From the NCBI GenBank assembly GCA_015657535.1, contig JADHZB010001135.1, positions 1 through 19,854 of the forward strand: DNA of 19,854 nt, in the 5' to 3' direction. The position numbers and the translations under genes are program-made. The DNA is from Nephromyces sp. MM_2019 (Eukaryota; Apicomplexa; Aconoidasida; Nephromycida). The notes beneath the pieces are model-generated. The model did no database searches and had not been told where the DNA came from. It saw only the letters and a list, made by a program, of their open reading frames with translations. This document shows, piece by piece, positions 1 to 10,300 of the stretch (within the stretch, counting starts at the first letter, position 1; every line of letters begins with the position of its first letter).

Positions 1-1
1 C

Positions 2-559
2 ATCTGCCACACCTTCTGTAGATGCCGTGGCTGTAACAAAGACGAAAAAATCAATAAAACCCTCATGTTAATGGGCCCCCCCCTAATGCATGGCTTGTTT
101 TCCACCCTCCTCTCAGTCAGCATGTTTGTTTTCTCTGATAAGCAGATTCTGCGGATGTTTCTAAAGGCAATCAGCCTAGTCTTACTCTCTGGCATACTTA
201 ATGGTATAGTTCTTCTTCCTGTGATACTCTCAATCTTTGGGCCAACCGATGCTCAGATCTACTCGTGGCTTAAGCAGGTGGATAGGGATGAGAGGAGGCA
301 ATACTCCTCCTTTGATAACCTCAGTGATGTAGTGGAGGAGCCTTCAATGTGGGAGAACTTTGCAGAGCTGTTGAGAGCTAGTGCGCGACAGCTGAGGGGG
401 GTGCGTATGTTATGTGCGAAGAATGAAAAGGAGGGGAGGAAGGAGGAGGGCAGTAATGTTAGGAAGGAGGAAAGCTTCTCAGAGCAAAGGGGGAAGCAAG
501 ATACTAGCGGGATGCATGAATCGATTCTAGAGGGTGGGGAGGGAAACTCCGATAAATGA
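2..559 (+). CDS. NPC1/Patched-like RND-family membrane protein, C-terminal end (5' partial)
   Basis: The frame is open from base 2 to the TGA at 557-559, so the gene enters from the left edge. The window holds the last ~185 residues. The segment INKTLMLMGPPLMHGLFST is followed by two hydrophobic helices containing SGILNGIVLLPVILSIFGP. This is the hallmark end of the NPC1/Patched/Dispatched family: the last transmembrane helices of the RND permease, with the G-x-x-(N/H)G-x-x-LLPV-x-LS-x-x-GP motif. Family members move sterols or other lipids across membranes, and apicomplexans have NPC1-related proteins of this type. After the last helix there is a ~90-residue hydrophilic tail rich in E, K and R, without a recognised domain. 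The sterol-sensing domain and extracellular domains would lie upstream, outside the window. NPC1-like and Patched-like cannot be told apart from this end alone. The minisatellite begins about 40 bp after the stop. Confidence 0.85.
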   Translation: MCHTFCRCRGCNKDEKINKTLMLMGPPLMHGLFSTLLSVSMFVFSDKQILRMFLKAISLVLLSGILNGIVLLPVILSIFGPTDAQIYSWLKQVDRDERRQYSSFDNLSDVVEEPSMWENFAELLRASARQLRGVRMLCAKNEKEGRKEEGSNVRKEESFSEQRGKQDTSGMHESILEGGEGNSDK

Positions 560-600
560 TGTGGGAGAGTTGAGGGATGGGGTGTGGCGGGAGTGTGGAG

Positions 601-1640
601 TCGGTTGGTGTGTTTTGGTGTGTGTTGGGGTGTTTTGGTGTGTGTTGGGGTGTTTTGGTGTGTGTTGGTGTGTGTTGGGGTGTGTTGGGGTGTGTTGGGG
701 TGTGTTGGTGTGTGTTGGGGTGTTTTGGGGTGTTTTGGTGTGTGTTGGTGTGTGTTGGTGTGTGTTGGTGTGTGTTGGTGTGTGTTGGTGTGTGTTGGGG
801 TGTTTTGGTGTGTGTTGGTGTGTGTTGGTGTGTGTTGGGGTGTGTTGGGGTGTGTTTTGGTGTGTGTTGGGGTGTTTTGGTGTGTGTTGGTGTGTTTTGG
901 GGTGTGTTGGGGTGTTTTGGTGTGTGTTGGTGTGTTTTGGTGTGTGTTGGTGTGTTTTGGGGTGTTTTGGGGTGTGTTGGGGTGTGTTTTGGTGTGTTTT
1001 GGTGTGTTTTGGTGTGTGTTGGTGTGTGTTGGGGTGTGTTGGGGTGTGTTGGGGTGTGTTGGTGTGTGTTGGGGTGTTTTGGTGTGTTTTGGTGTGTTTT
1101 GGGGTGTGTTTTGGTGTGTTTTGGTGTGTTTTNTTTTGGTGTGTGTTGGTGTGTGTTGGTGTGTGTTGGTGTGTGTTGGGGTGTGTTGGTGTGTGTTGGG
1201 GTGTTTTGGTGTGTGTTGGTGTGTGTTGGGGTGTTTTGGTGTGTTTTGGTGTGTGTTGGTGTATTTTTGTGTGTGTTGGTGTGTGTTGGTGTGTGTTGGG
1301 GTGTGTTGGTGTGTGTTGGGGTGTTTTGGTGTGTGTTGGTGTGTGTTGGTGTGTTTTGGTGTGTGTTGGGGTGTGTTGGGGTGTGTTGGTGTGTGTTGGT
1401 GTGTGTTGGTGTGTGTTGGTGTGTGTTGGTGTGTGTTGGTGTATTTTGGTGTGTTGGTGTGTGTTGGTGTGTTTTGGTGTGTGTTGGTGTGTGTTGGTGT
1501 GTTTTGGGGTGTGTTGGTGTGTGTTGGGGTGTGTTGGTGTGTGTTGGGGTGTGTTGGTGTGTTTTGGTGTGTGTTGGGGTGTGTTGGTGTGTCCATGTCT
1601 GTGTGTTGGTGTGTGTTGGGGTGTGTTGGTGTGTGTGCGT
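601..1640 (+). repeat. G-rich 10-bp minisatellite, about 100 copies
   Basis: The array is built from a 10-bp unit TGTGTTGGKG, alternating with TGTTTTGGKG. It keeps exact 10-bp phase over long runs; rare 8- or 12-bp units shift the phase by 2 bp (for example near 851 and 1451). The + strand is almost pure G and T, with many GG and GGGG runs spaced 6-8 bases apart. Because 30 bp is a whole number of codons and no unit contains a stop, all + frames and a minus frame stay open for over 1 kb; I do not regard these as genes. One undetermined base (n) at 1133 lies in the array, so the copy number may be an assembly estimate. Confidence 0.97.
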
Positions 1641-1677
1641 ATGTGTGTAATAGTGTTATCAAGGAGCGTGATTTGCT

Positions 1678-2108
1678 ATGCAGAGAGGCTTGCATTTTTG
1701 TTCATTTTCCTCGTATTTCAATACTATTAATAGGTTGAATGGTGGTATCTTCAGCAATATCATGAGTGCATCTACGAAGGGGTGTGTGTGCGTATCTGCG
1801 TGTGTTTGTGTGTGTGCATGTGCTGGAAAGTGCATTTTTTTGTGCATTCGTTTTTGTGTGTATCTATGTGAGAGTATACATCTGTGTATCTCTTGATTAT
1901 GACTGCGTGTACATGTTTGTTAGTTCTGCGTATCTTTCCGTCTATCAATTTGTGTGTGTCTATCTCTGTGTGTGTATGTGCCTATTTCTTGGATGTTCCT
2001 GCGCGTGCTTCTCTCAACGCTTAAACACAAAGAACACCTCTTTGGGGATTATAGTATTCTTCAGCTGCCTATAATACTTTGCTGAAGCATCTCAAAGTAT
2101 GGAGGTGA
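1678..2108 (+). CDS. Candidate small spliced gene, unknown function
   Basis: An ATG at 1678 opens a 34-codon stretch beginning MQRGLHFCSFSSYFN. It ends at a GTGTGTG donor at 1782, the donor type proven in CRIPT. A phase-compatible second block starts after TTAG at 1924 (SAYLSVYQF) and runs to about 1955. A terminal block starts after TTCTTCAG at 2065 (AYNTLLKHLKVWR) and stops with TGA at 2106-2108. A chain with matching phases can be drawn, but the repetitive GT donors allow several choices. No homology is recognised. The interval is TG-rich on this strand, as expected for introns here. This could equally be untranslated spacer. Confidence 0.22.
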
Positions 2109-2948
2109 TCGTGTGTGCGGGCAAGTATGCCGAAGACAAGCAGTGGCATACGCATAGCTGCCTCCATTGAAAGCTCATGAGCTTGATGGCTTACTTATCA
2201 CCCGAACACACGGTATAAACAGGCTTCACTTATAGATCCCCGGGCTACCCAAAGGAATGAGTGTACGTACAGTACACTGCACACATACACCAAAAAGCAG
2301 GAAAGAGGCAACTAACGTCGCACACACAGCAATTGCATAAACTCATGCACACAAAGGATTCCTCTGAAAGATATAGGTGGCTAACCATTGCGCACACACC
2401 GAGGTTCACTATGATAGCAGATGCATTGATGCACCCCCAAGATGGAAACACACACATATTGGGTGCGCACACACACATGAAGCGCACATGCAGTGGCAGT
2501 GCACACACATATTTGGTGGAGGACACGCAAGTGAAACGATGCACACAGATAAAAGCTCATATTAGACGCACACGCACATATGTTGGTTGCGCAGATACAG
2601 GTGAAACCAGGGACAGAGATTCACGCCCACATGAAATGCACACACACACACACAAGTAGCCACACATAGCCAATCACATACATAGCATACGATTGATGTA
2701 CCAAACACTCGAATCGCCGTGAGGCTCACTTATATGATAGCTGCCTGAAAGCAATGCATACAGACATCCCAAATCACCACACACACACAGTATCCCTCAT
2801 AGAAACCCAATTTGATTAGAAGCATCTTCGTCACGTATAAAAGCAGGAAATTACTCTTCCCACTGAGTGAATACGCTTCGCATTATTCTTACAAAATTCT
2901 GAGGGGAAAGGCTGAAGTTATGAACATCTAAACACAAGAATCATACCT

Positions 2949-2980
<32 letters not shown>

Positions 2981-3184
2981 GGATTCATACCTTAGTATGC
3001 TCAAGCAACTGCGTACAAGTACATCACTCAATTCTTGCACGTTAACTCACACTCATAAAAAGCCTGCTCAAAAAAAGCTAAGCTCTAATACACTGTTGTT
3101 ATCTCCCATACGAAAAGCGATGCTGCACACACACACGTACATACACACAAAATTTCAGTTCTCCAGATTTTTAGCACACACACA
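2109..3184. other. Spacer between the TG-rich + region and CRIPT; CA-rich
   Basis: No gene is recognised. From about 2250 the + strand is dense in CACACA, that is TGTGTG on the minus strand, which is the CRIPT sense strand. A perfect 14-bp palindrome lies at 2171-2184 and a small inverted repeat (TATGCC/GGCATA) at about 2127-2151. Minus-strand blocks near 2850-2900 and 3030-3110 look weakly exon-like but cannot be chained to a start. Confidence 0.6.
2954..2980. repeat. (CA)n microsatellite
   Basis: An uninterrupted CA dinucleotide run of about 27 bp, downstream of the CRIPT stop codon with respect to CRIPT transcription. Confidence 0.95.
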
Positions 3185-4457
3185 CTAAACCAGCGACATG
3201 TTATGACTGGAAACATCAACGATCTTCTTCCCACACATCCAGCAGCGTCCTTGTTTGTGAGCGCTGAATAGGAAGTATTAAAAGCATAGCAGCAGTGAAT
3301 AACAATAACGCTATGCAACACGCACACACACCTGAAGAGGCGCTCGGAAGAGCTTATCAAATACATACCTAACAGAGAGCTAGTATACTCACTGAGCCGC
3401 GGCACACGCAAAAACAGAGGGGCAATGAAAGCGCACACACAGGGGCGATACACAGACAGTACCAATACACACGTAGAACCAATACACGCACACACAGAAA
3501 AAATGCAGGTACACACTGAACCAATACACACAATGCCCACTCCTAGTGGTGTACATACATCTCAAATTTCCTTTAAACCCACTATTAAAAATACATTAGA
3601 CTCTGTGCATGTACACCATATTCCTTCTATTATCGCAGCATGCACACACACCAGCCTGAGCAGTACTTCCCCTTCATATGCAATGGGATTTTGCAGATTT
3701 CACACTTGGCGCCTAACGGCTGCAGCCTAGAGAGAGGGGGGGTGGAGGGTATTACAAGCTCTGCCAGTAAGTAAAGCGAATACACAAGAAGTAGAGCAAT
3801 AGAATGCAACTCAGTAGCGCTAAAGGCACACACATACGCATACACACAGACGCAAATATACATACACAATTGGGTGGTCATATGAGTATGCACACACACA
3901 GGAGGTTATACGAGTCTGCACACACACGAGCACATAAAAAGGTCAGACGCTCGCATTGAAACACATTGATATCTAAAAACCCAACATTCAGCTCTTTGCT
4001 AAAGTCTAGCACTTGAATCTGTGTGTGTGGAATAGCCATTATTTTGTTCACAACCTATCAGATTGGCTCATACTACGGTTCACCTACCGCGTGTGTGTAA
4101 TCGCTACCTTTTTAACTTACTTATTTTTATACGAACTCTTCTCCACCAGCTTGTTGGATCCAACAGCTCGAGATGCACCTATCGAGATATTTCATACACA
4201 CAAGTACCGCATGTGAAGATTTACAATACGCTGTACATACACTGAAACGCACACACACACGCAAAATCAGAGAAAAATCATTACACACATCATACTATAG
4301 ACTTAAGCACATAAAACTGAAGATATGCAGAGAGAGGTATGTATCAAGTGAAATGCACACCCTCAAACTCAACACACACAACCCAACATACACAACCTTG
4401 GCGAACATCCGGAGTCGCAAGCTTTAGCAAGCGGCGCTCACATCTACTGCAAGGCAT
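3185..4457 (-). CDS. CRIPT: CRIPT-family zinc-binding protein, four exons
   Basis: CRIPT is a ~100-residue protein conserved across eukaryotes. In animals it binds PDZ domains and it is linked to the spliceosome. Four minus-strand exons join in phase to a 90-residue protein: 4457-4397, 4178-4121, 3726-3652 and 3263-3185. All four expected cysteine pairs are present in order: MPCSRCERRL at the start (human MVCEKCEKKL), CEICK, YCSGC, and CWMCGKKIVD near the C-terminus (human CAMCGKKVLD). LATPDV matches the conserved ITPD segment. Every junction is phase-consistent: G|GT gives Gly, AA|G gives Lys, TG|C gives Cys. The last of these completes a zinc-ligand CxxC pair across an intron. Introns are 218, 394 and 388 nt, with donors GTTGTG, GTAAGT and GTGTGTG and acceptors ATAG, CTCTCTAG and CCTATTCAG. 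The human protein is slightly longer (101 aa); the middle linker is shorter here. No exon reaches 80 bp, so ORF scanning misses it. Confidence 0.93.
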
Positions 4458-4520
4458 TCCGAAGACAAACGCATTCACTGCGCACAGAAATCGCAAAAAA
4501 AAGCATATTTTTGAGTAAAA

Positions 4521-4870
4521 TCACAAAAAAACAGCAAAAACTGAATCTTCTACAGGGATATTATACTTTACAAAATCATCAGAAAAACCAATTTCATCAT
4601 CGTATTCTTCCTGTTATAACGTGTGCACACATAGAGGCCAACACACAAAATCGAAGAGAAATAATTCGCCTGCTTTTACTGAACTTTGAAGCAGAAAATC
4701 CCACAGTAGCAGCACTTAAAAAAAGAGAAAAAATAATAAAAAAAAACGTATAAGATGATAACATTCTGAACATCTTCAAACTTTTACCTCTTTGACAATA
4801 CTCTCATCATCATATTCAGCATCTTCATCTTCATCCCCATCATCATCTTCAACTTCTTCATATTCAAAAA
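4521..4870 (-). CDS. Candidate acidic protein, C-terminal exons, unknown function
   Basis: Three minus-strand blocks fit together just upstream of CRIPT, in the same orientation. The terminal block 4610-4521 follows TTATAACAG, reads EEYDDEIGFSDDFVKYNIPV and stops 63 bp before the CRIPT ATG. The middle block 4714-4647 follows a long pyrimidine tract ending TTTTTTTAAG, reads LLLWDFLLQSSVKAGELF and ends at a GTGTGTT donor. An acidic block ending at about 4802 (EDDDGDEDEDAEYDDE) could join through a GTATTG donor. Phases match across these choices. The intron between the last two blocks would be only 36 nt. I recognise no family, and the 5' end is not found. On the + strand the same DNA also reads without stops for a while, so the strand is inferred from the acceptors and the acidic composition. 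Confidence 0.38.
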
Positions 4871-5325
4871 CATCCACACAAACACACAAATTCCATCAAT
4901 TTCATTCAATTAGCTCTCATTCACACACCTCCTGCTCCTCATCTTGCTCTGGTATTTTCAAATTGAAAAAACACATAAAAAGTCGTTTTTTCAAAAATAT
5001 ACATAATTCACCCCTATTACCTCGAAATATCGCGAAGAAGATGAAAATGAAGAAGACAGTGACGAACAGGAAGTAGAGGATGAAGATGAAGTAGAGACTG
5101 AAGACAAAGATGAAGATGAAGAGGAAGTAGAGACTGAAGACAACGATGATGAAGACGAAGATTATGAAGATGAAGAAGAAAATGAGGCAAGACAAAGGAA
5201 AAGAGAGATTACATGTATATTTGCCCTGTTTTTGATTACCTGTCTATGTGTTAATACTCCTCAGCCTTCTACATATAAATGATATGATGATAGGTTATCG
5301 CCTATTATTGGCCTGTCAGTCGCAG
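4871..5325. other. Acidic/serine low-complexity stretch, strand uncertain
   Basis: Around 5035-5195 a GAW trinucleotide pattern makes an open acidic frame on the + strand (Glu/Asp runs followed by EARQRKRE). The complementary strand can read as poly-Ser and ends at a good-looking donor (TTCGAG then GTAATAG). Either could be an exon; trinucleotide runs of this type also occur inside the real uroporphyrinogen-III synthase gene. No start, stop and splice set decides between the strands. Confidence 0.4.
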
Positions 5326-5894
5326 ATGTCTTCTAATCCAAGAGATGGCCGCCTGCATCGGAATACGAGAGCAGCGGGGAGACGAAATGTGATGCGTGTG
5401 TGTGTGCATCTGCTAGTACGATCATGTGTGTGCTAGTTCACCCGAACATGCGTGTGTCCACGGGGATGTGTGCGTGAGCACACGTATACGTATGTTCGTG
5501 TGTGTGTGTGGGGGTGTGTGCGTCTGCGTGCGTATGGATATGTTTCTGTGTGCAGGGTGTGGAGGAAGCTATAACTACTTACAGGAACTATTATTGTAGC
5601 ACTCATCACTAGTTGATATAGTCAAAGAGTGTGTATGTGTGTTTGTACGTGTGTCTGTCGTATATTGTATGTTTATTTCGTGTGCGCTGTGCTCATGTTA
5701 CAGTGTACTTGTGCGCGTGTCTGCCTATCTGTGTATGAGAATTCGTTATGCATAAGCACTTTTTTTCTTGCGAAACATGTGTTCGTGTGCGCGTGTGTGT
5801 GTGTGTGCATATTTGCTCTATCTAGGGGATGAAGATTTCGAATGCCCTTTCGAAAGAAGCTAATCTAATCTTTCCAATAGCATTTGCAGAGCTT
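5326..5894 (+). CDS. Candidate coding islands of a spliced + strand gene, unknown function
   Basis: After a TCGCAG acceptor-like site an ATG at 5326 opens 21 basic codons (MSSNPRDGRLHRNTRAAGRR) that end at GTGATG, followed at once by GTGTGTG. A second island follows TTTCTGTGTGCAG at 5555. A third begins after CTATCTAG at 5826; one frame reads KISNALSKEANLIFPIAFAE. Its SKEA-x4-x2A spacing is loosely like helix 2 of a histone fold (NF-YB/CHRAC type), but the rest of the fold is not found. The phases allow more than one chain, and the third island also reads well in reverse. Between the islands lie TG-rich runs, including (GT)n at about 5495-5520. The islands could belong to the same gene as the exons at 6569-7340. 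Confidence 0.22.
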
Positions 5895-6568
5895 GTAGAA
5901 CAGGCTATGACCCATACACACACGTACACACACATAGTTATTCCTTCAACTATTTGATGCCACTGCATAGCACGTCAGAGGCTTAATGTTTCTCATTACA
6001 GTTATATCCCACTAGCCTCTATGCGTGTGTGTGCAGATATCTCTCTCCGTGTGTGTATAGGTGTTTGCCGGCAACAATTGAAACAGTGTGCGCATATTTG
6101 AGTGTGTGTGAGCTAGTGTGCCTGTACTCCCCTAGGCTTGTGCTTAAGCCTACCAGTGTGCGCAGATGCCTCTCCACAACAGTATTTGTACATGTGCATC
6201 CGTATGATTCTTTATATACCCGGCATTCTATATAGGGAAAAGTCTCCTAAAGCCTCCTTCTCAATACCCCACAAATCATCAGGTGCAGACGAAGGAGTGT
6301 GTGTGTGTGCGCACACTCTTCCGTCTGCACAGAAGCGCACCAGCAATTCAACTCACGCACAATAGTAATTCACCTCACACACACGAAGCGATAAGGATTT
6401 TTTCCTTAGTTTTTCACCATCAATTTTGGAGCTTTAAATTGTTGATCTTGTCTTCCTACTGGCTAAAGACTACTCCTCTCCATATAAACCTATAAAAACT
6501 ACTGTCTTCTCTCTGCACACACACAATACGCCATCCACACACACATCAACTGCTTCTTGGATTAATAG
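5895..6568. other. TG/CA-rich stretch without a firm gene
   Basis: TGTGTG dominates the + strand to about 6310, then CACACA to about 6545. A perfect 12-bp palindrome GTGTGCGCACAC sits near 6302-6317. Short open blocks exist on both strands (for example SSAPDDLWGIEKEALGDF on the minus strand near 6220-6295) but none joins into a defensible gene. Confidence 0.5.
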
Positions 6569-7340
6569 AGAAAATGTCTGGAAAAAGAAAGAAAAAGTAG
6601 GAATCTCTGTTTTTTTCTTATTAGAGATATCTTCGTCGTACTCATCTTCATCATTAGCCTCATCTCTCTCTCAATTTTCTCCTATTCATCGTGTGTGCAG
6701 CAGCAAATGAATGGGAAAACTACAGTCACAAAGAGTATAGTTAAACATAGGAAAACTGGTAGATATTCCTCTTTAAAGAATAAGAGGAGAATGAGAATCC
6801 TACATATGTGTGTGGGAGCCGTGTGTGCGTATGTGGTGGTGTGTGTACACATGAATGTTGGCTGTATGTTATTCTGCGAGTAAGTGTGTGTGTGCGTGAA
6901 TGTTGCCTGTATGTGATGGTATCAATCTGTGTGCGTGTATCTGCTTGTGTGCGTGGGTATTTGAGTGTTGCCTGTATGAGATGGTATTGATGTGTGTGTG
7001 TATAACTGCTTGTGTGCATGAGTGTAGATCAATGCTGCCTGTATATGTGCCAGCGTGTGTGTGTATGTCTGCTTGTGAGTTTGTTTGTAGGGGAACTTTT
7101 CCTGTATAAGTGTGTGTGTATGCGCAATCAATGCTGCCTTTAATAGTGTGTGTGCGCAGGTGTGCATAATTTTATGCTCTCCTGCCTTTATGCTCCCCTG
7201 CGTGTGCGTCTGATCCACTGCATGTCTGTGTGCACCATCTTCTAAACTTCCACAGAAATCCACAACTGAATCAAATTAGAGCTCATTCCACACACAAACT
7301 ACCAATTTTTGCGGGAAATTCGCTCAAAAAAATCCTCTGA
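6569..7340 (+). CDS. Candidate spliced gene, 3' exons, basic protein of unknown function
   Basis: Three + strand blocks join in phase. Block 6569-6596 (ENVWKKKEK) has a GTAGGA donor. Block 6701-6807 follows a pyrimidine-rich acceptor ending GTGTGTGCAG, reads QQMNGKTTVTKSIVKHRK and then a basic stretch, and ends at a GTGTGTG donor. The terminal block 7256-7340 follows CTTCTAAACTTCCACAG and stops with TGA. The introns would be 104 and 448 nt, the larger one filled with diverged TG-rich repeats. The stop lies 30 bp from the convergent stop of the uroporphyrinogen-III synthase gene, a sensible tail-to-tail arrangement. The product is lysine/arginine-rich; no family is recognised and the first exon is unknown. 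The acceptors and GTGTGTG donor are the main support. Confidence 0.36.
6853..7140 (+). repeat. Diverged tandem repeat, about 65-bp unit, TGTGTG-bearing
   Basis: Five copies of a segment starting AATGTTGCCTGTATG begin at about 6853, 6899, 6964, 7031 and 7130. They are followed by TGTGTGTG and, in several copies, TCTGCTTGTG. Spacings are 46, 65, 67 and 99 bp. The copies are well diverged. The array lies inside the proposed last intron of the candidate gene ending at 7340. Confidence 0.75.
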
Positions 7341-7370
7341 AATGACGTTTTCTGCTTCATTTAAAGCTTC

Positions 7371-10300
7371 CTAATAATCTCCCTCCTCATTTTTCAACAG
7401 TAGATCGATGAGCTTCTTAATCAGAAAGCTCATGCCTGGTTTTTCAGCTTCAAAAACACGCTCAAAGCTCAGCCTACGAGCCTCGTTACCAGTGCTAGGC
7501 CCAATACACACGGCAGAAAATTTCCCTCCAAAAGCATCATACCAGGCCCTAACAGCACTAGGGCTAGCGAATGCTACAAACACTGGAATCTCCGGAGAAG
7601 AAGGAGGAGGAAGAGACGAAGCAGAAGAAGCAGAAGAAAGAGAAGCAGCTGAAACTGAAGAAGAAGATGATGAAGATGAAGATGAAGATGAAGATGAAGA
7701 TGAAGAAGGAGAAACACTGGAAGATGCAGAAGATAAAGAATCCAACAAAGCTGACCACGGAAGAGAAGCTCCCAAACGTGAAAAACCCTCATCACTTTCC
7801 TCTTCAAACCCCACAACCTCCACACTTTTTCCACCCTCCAAGCCCTCTTCATAACCCACCCTTCTTCCCTCCCTACTAGTCCCCCCCCTACCACCACCAG
7901 AGGGAGGTTTCCTCACAGAATCCACTATGCTATGCAGCGTAAAGCCCTCATATAAGCCCTTTTCACTGCATAACAGCAGATTCCCCCCCTTTTCCTTCAG
8001 CTGCTCTCTAAGACGGCAGTAAATCTCGTCTCTACTAAGCGCGAAGTTGCCATAAACATCAAATCGCCATACCTTATGGGGGGGTATACCCCCCCCCCCA
8101 TGATGGTGGAGTAAAGCTTTCGAAAGAGACTCATCGGCTAGGTTTGAGGTGGGCCAGCATAGATTGACGGTTGGGGGGTGTGTCTGGGAAGAATCTTCAG
8201 GCGTGGAAGCTGGGAAGAGGGGGGTTTTATGTGAAGAGGTAGGTGTGCTCGCAAAGAGCAAAGATTCAGTGTATTGCCCAGGAAAAGAGCTATGCCTAGA
8301 TGAAGATTCTTCGGAGGTAAGAGAGCGTGCTTCTTCCAAGCATGAAGACACTCTCTCTCGATATTCTCCTCCCTCCTCATCTTGTGTGTGCGAAAAAGGC
8401 CTAAAGTCTACCTCTTTTTTGCCTAGATTTAGCGGATTATCTGCGTGATGAAATAGTGGCGCTTTGCTAGTGATAATCGGTGAATCATACTCAAAAGGCA
8501 GCTGAAGAGCAAAGTGCTTTGCAGTAGCTACAGATGGAAGGAATACTAACTGATGAAGAAAGTTTGAGGGGGGGTTTTGAGCAGAGTTTGAAGGGGGGTT
8601 TTGAGCAGAGTTTGAGGGGTTATGTGGAGGAAGTAGAGAGGGAGAGTTTCGAGCAGATTCTGGGTGTTTTTTAACAGATGTTTGGGGCTTTTCATGAGAT
8701 TTTGGGAGATCTCCACCACAAGTCTTCGCCTCCTTCCACTTACCTCCTATCATTTCCACAAAAAAAACTCGAAGAGTCTCCTCCCCCACACACGCTACTG
8801 GCAAGCCAAAAGCTCCACCAGCAGCTTTAAGACATTTTGAAAAGACTTTAGCAGCTTCTATAGAAGTTAGAAGTATCCAAGCATTTATAGAGGTTGAATA
8901 GCTTGTGTGCGTAGTAGGCAAAGCTGGGGGGGATGAAGAAATCAGAAATGGAGAGGGAATCAAGCGGAAGGAGGGGGGTGCTGAGCAAGGAAAAAGGGTA
9001 GAATACGTGAGGTTAGCGACGGTGAAAGGGAAGGCAGAGAGAGAGAGTTTCTCTGAAGAAGAGGAAGGGATTTGCAAAGTGCTCTTGAGGGAGAAGATAT
9101 TGCGTGAAAAAAATTATCCAAAAAAGGGTGTTTGAAGAGCTGGAAACTCACATCAAAAAACATCAAAAAACCACTGTATAAAGGGAGAAAATCAATAAGA
9201 AAAACACCGAAAAAGGCATTATTTAAAGAGGAAATACTCTCAATACACTTGGCGTCTTCAGCACCATCATAAAGCAGAGTTCTGAGGCGCTACTGCCATG
9301 TTATTTAATGAATAAAGTTCTGCAGAGAAGATGAAAATTGGTGAGTTTTTCCTTGAAATCTAAAGAGTAAATGCCTTCAAACTGACACAAACAAACATTA
9401 ATTTTGCAGCAAAGATTCCCAATAAATTGACTAAATTTTAACCTCACCATTTCTCTTCTTGGTAGGAATTCGGCCGAAAATTCCCTTAAATGAGGCTTTT
9501 TCTGAGGGAGTTTTCTCAACTTCAAAATCTTCACTACCAGGGAAGAGCAAGGAGTAGAGGGCGCCACCATTTTTCCCTGGTGAAATCCACTGCAGAATTA
9601 TTCCCGCATCTTGTAGGAATTTGGAAAAATCTTTGGATAAATATGTAGCAAGGTGATTGGGTCTAGTGAAAGCCTCCTCTTCATGCGATACAATTCGTGA
9701 TTTTCCTGCAATCCTTTCAGTAATGATGGAATTTTTGCGGTTTTTTGGAAAGTTTCTGTTGAAGTTCACGTTTTTTCCTTCTTCTTTCTCATCAAAACCA
9801 AACTTTTCGCCTATTTCATGCAAGTTTCTCATGAAATCTCCATTTTCCCCCGCTTTTTCTTCACTGAAACCTAACTTTCCACCTTTTTCCCCCCACTTTC
9901 CCGCAAATTCCCCATTTCCCCCCCCCTCAATCTCCTGTGAGAGATGAGGAGGGAACCCCCATATATGCCCCTCTTCCCCGCTGCTCAAGCCCCGCGAAAG
10001 CCCCCATTTTCTAATCGCCTTCAACCATTCAACTAAACGTTGTTGATTATGGCGGAAATAATCACCTTCTGTATCTATTCTACACACTGGAACATTGAGG
10101 ATGGTAACCCCTAAATTTGACGACAAATGTGGGTTTCTTTGTTTTTTTTTCGCTGTTTTTGCTGCATAATGAGGAGAAGCTACTAAACCCTTTAAAAGGT
10201 CTTTTTCTGCCTTGCAGTTCTCATGGAACCTACGGGTGAAGATTATGACGTTTTTCTTCAACTCTGGGGGCGAAGAATAGCAGCAGAGGGATGATTTTCT

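Noticed and set aside
259..1730. Very long open frames on both strands through the minisatellite (up to 478 codons, Cys/Val/Gly or His/Thr/Asn/Pro repeats)
   Set aside because: They arise because a 10-bp GT-only unit contains no stop codon in these frames. All + frames and a minus frame are open together, and there is no gene-like composition.
2850..3110. Minus-strand terminal-exon-like block NFVRIMRSVFTQWEE after CTTTCCCCTCAG, with small blocks upstream
   Set aside because: No start exon can fit between it and the CRIPT stop, and the upstream phases are not unique.
3290..3540. Minus-strand ORF rich in Cys/Val within CRIPT intron 3
   Set aside because: It is the translation of TG-rich intron; the CRIPT reading joins the flanking exons exactly.
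7408..7897. Acidic and Lys/Met-rich + strand ORFs and hydrophobic antisense ORFs
   Set aside because: They are antisense or off-frame shadows of the poly-Ser stretch and C-terminus of uroporphyrinogen-III synthase.
8960..9570. Short minus ORFs between the two hemD halves
   Set aside because: They lie in the proposed hemD intron or overlap hemD in another frame, and show no family signature.
9657..9947. + strand ORF rich in Phe/Pro/Ser
   Set aside because: Antisense of hemD exon 1; the opposite strand has the recognised HemD segments.
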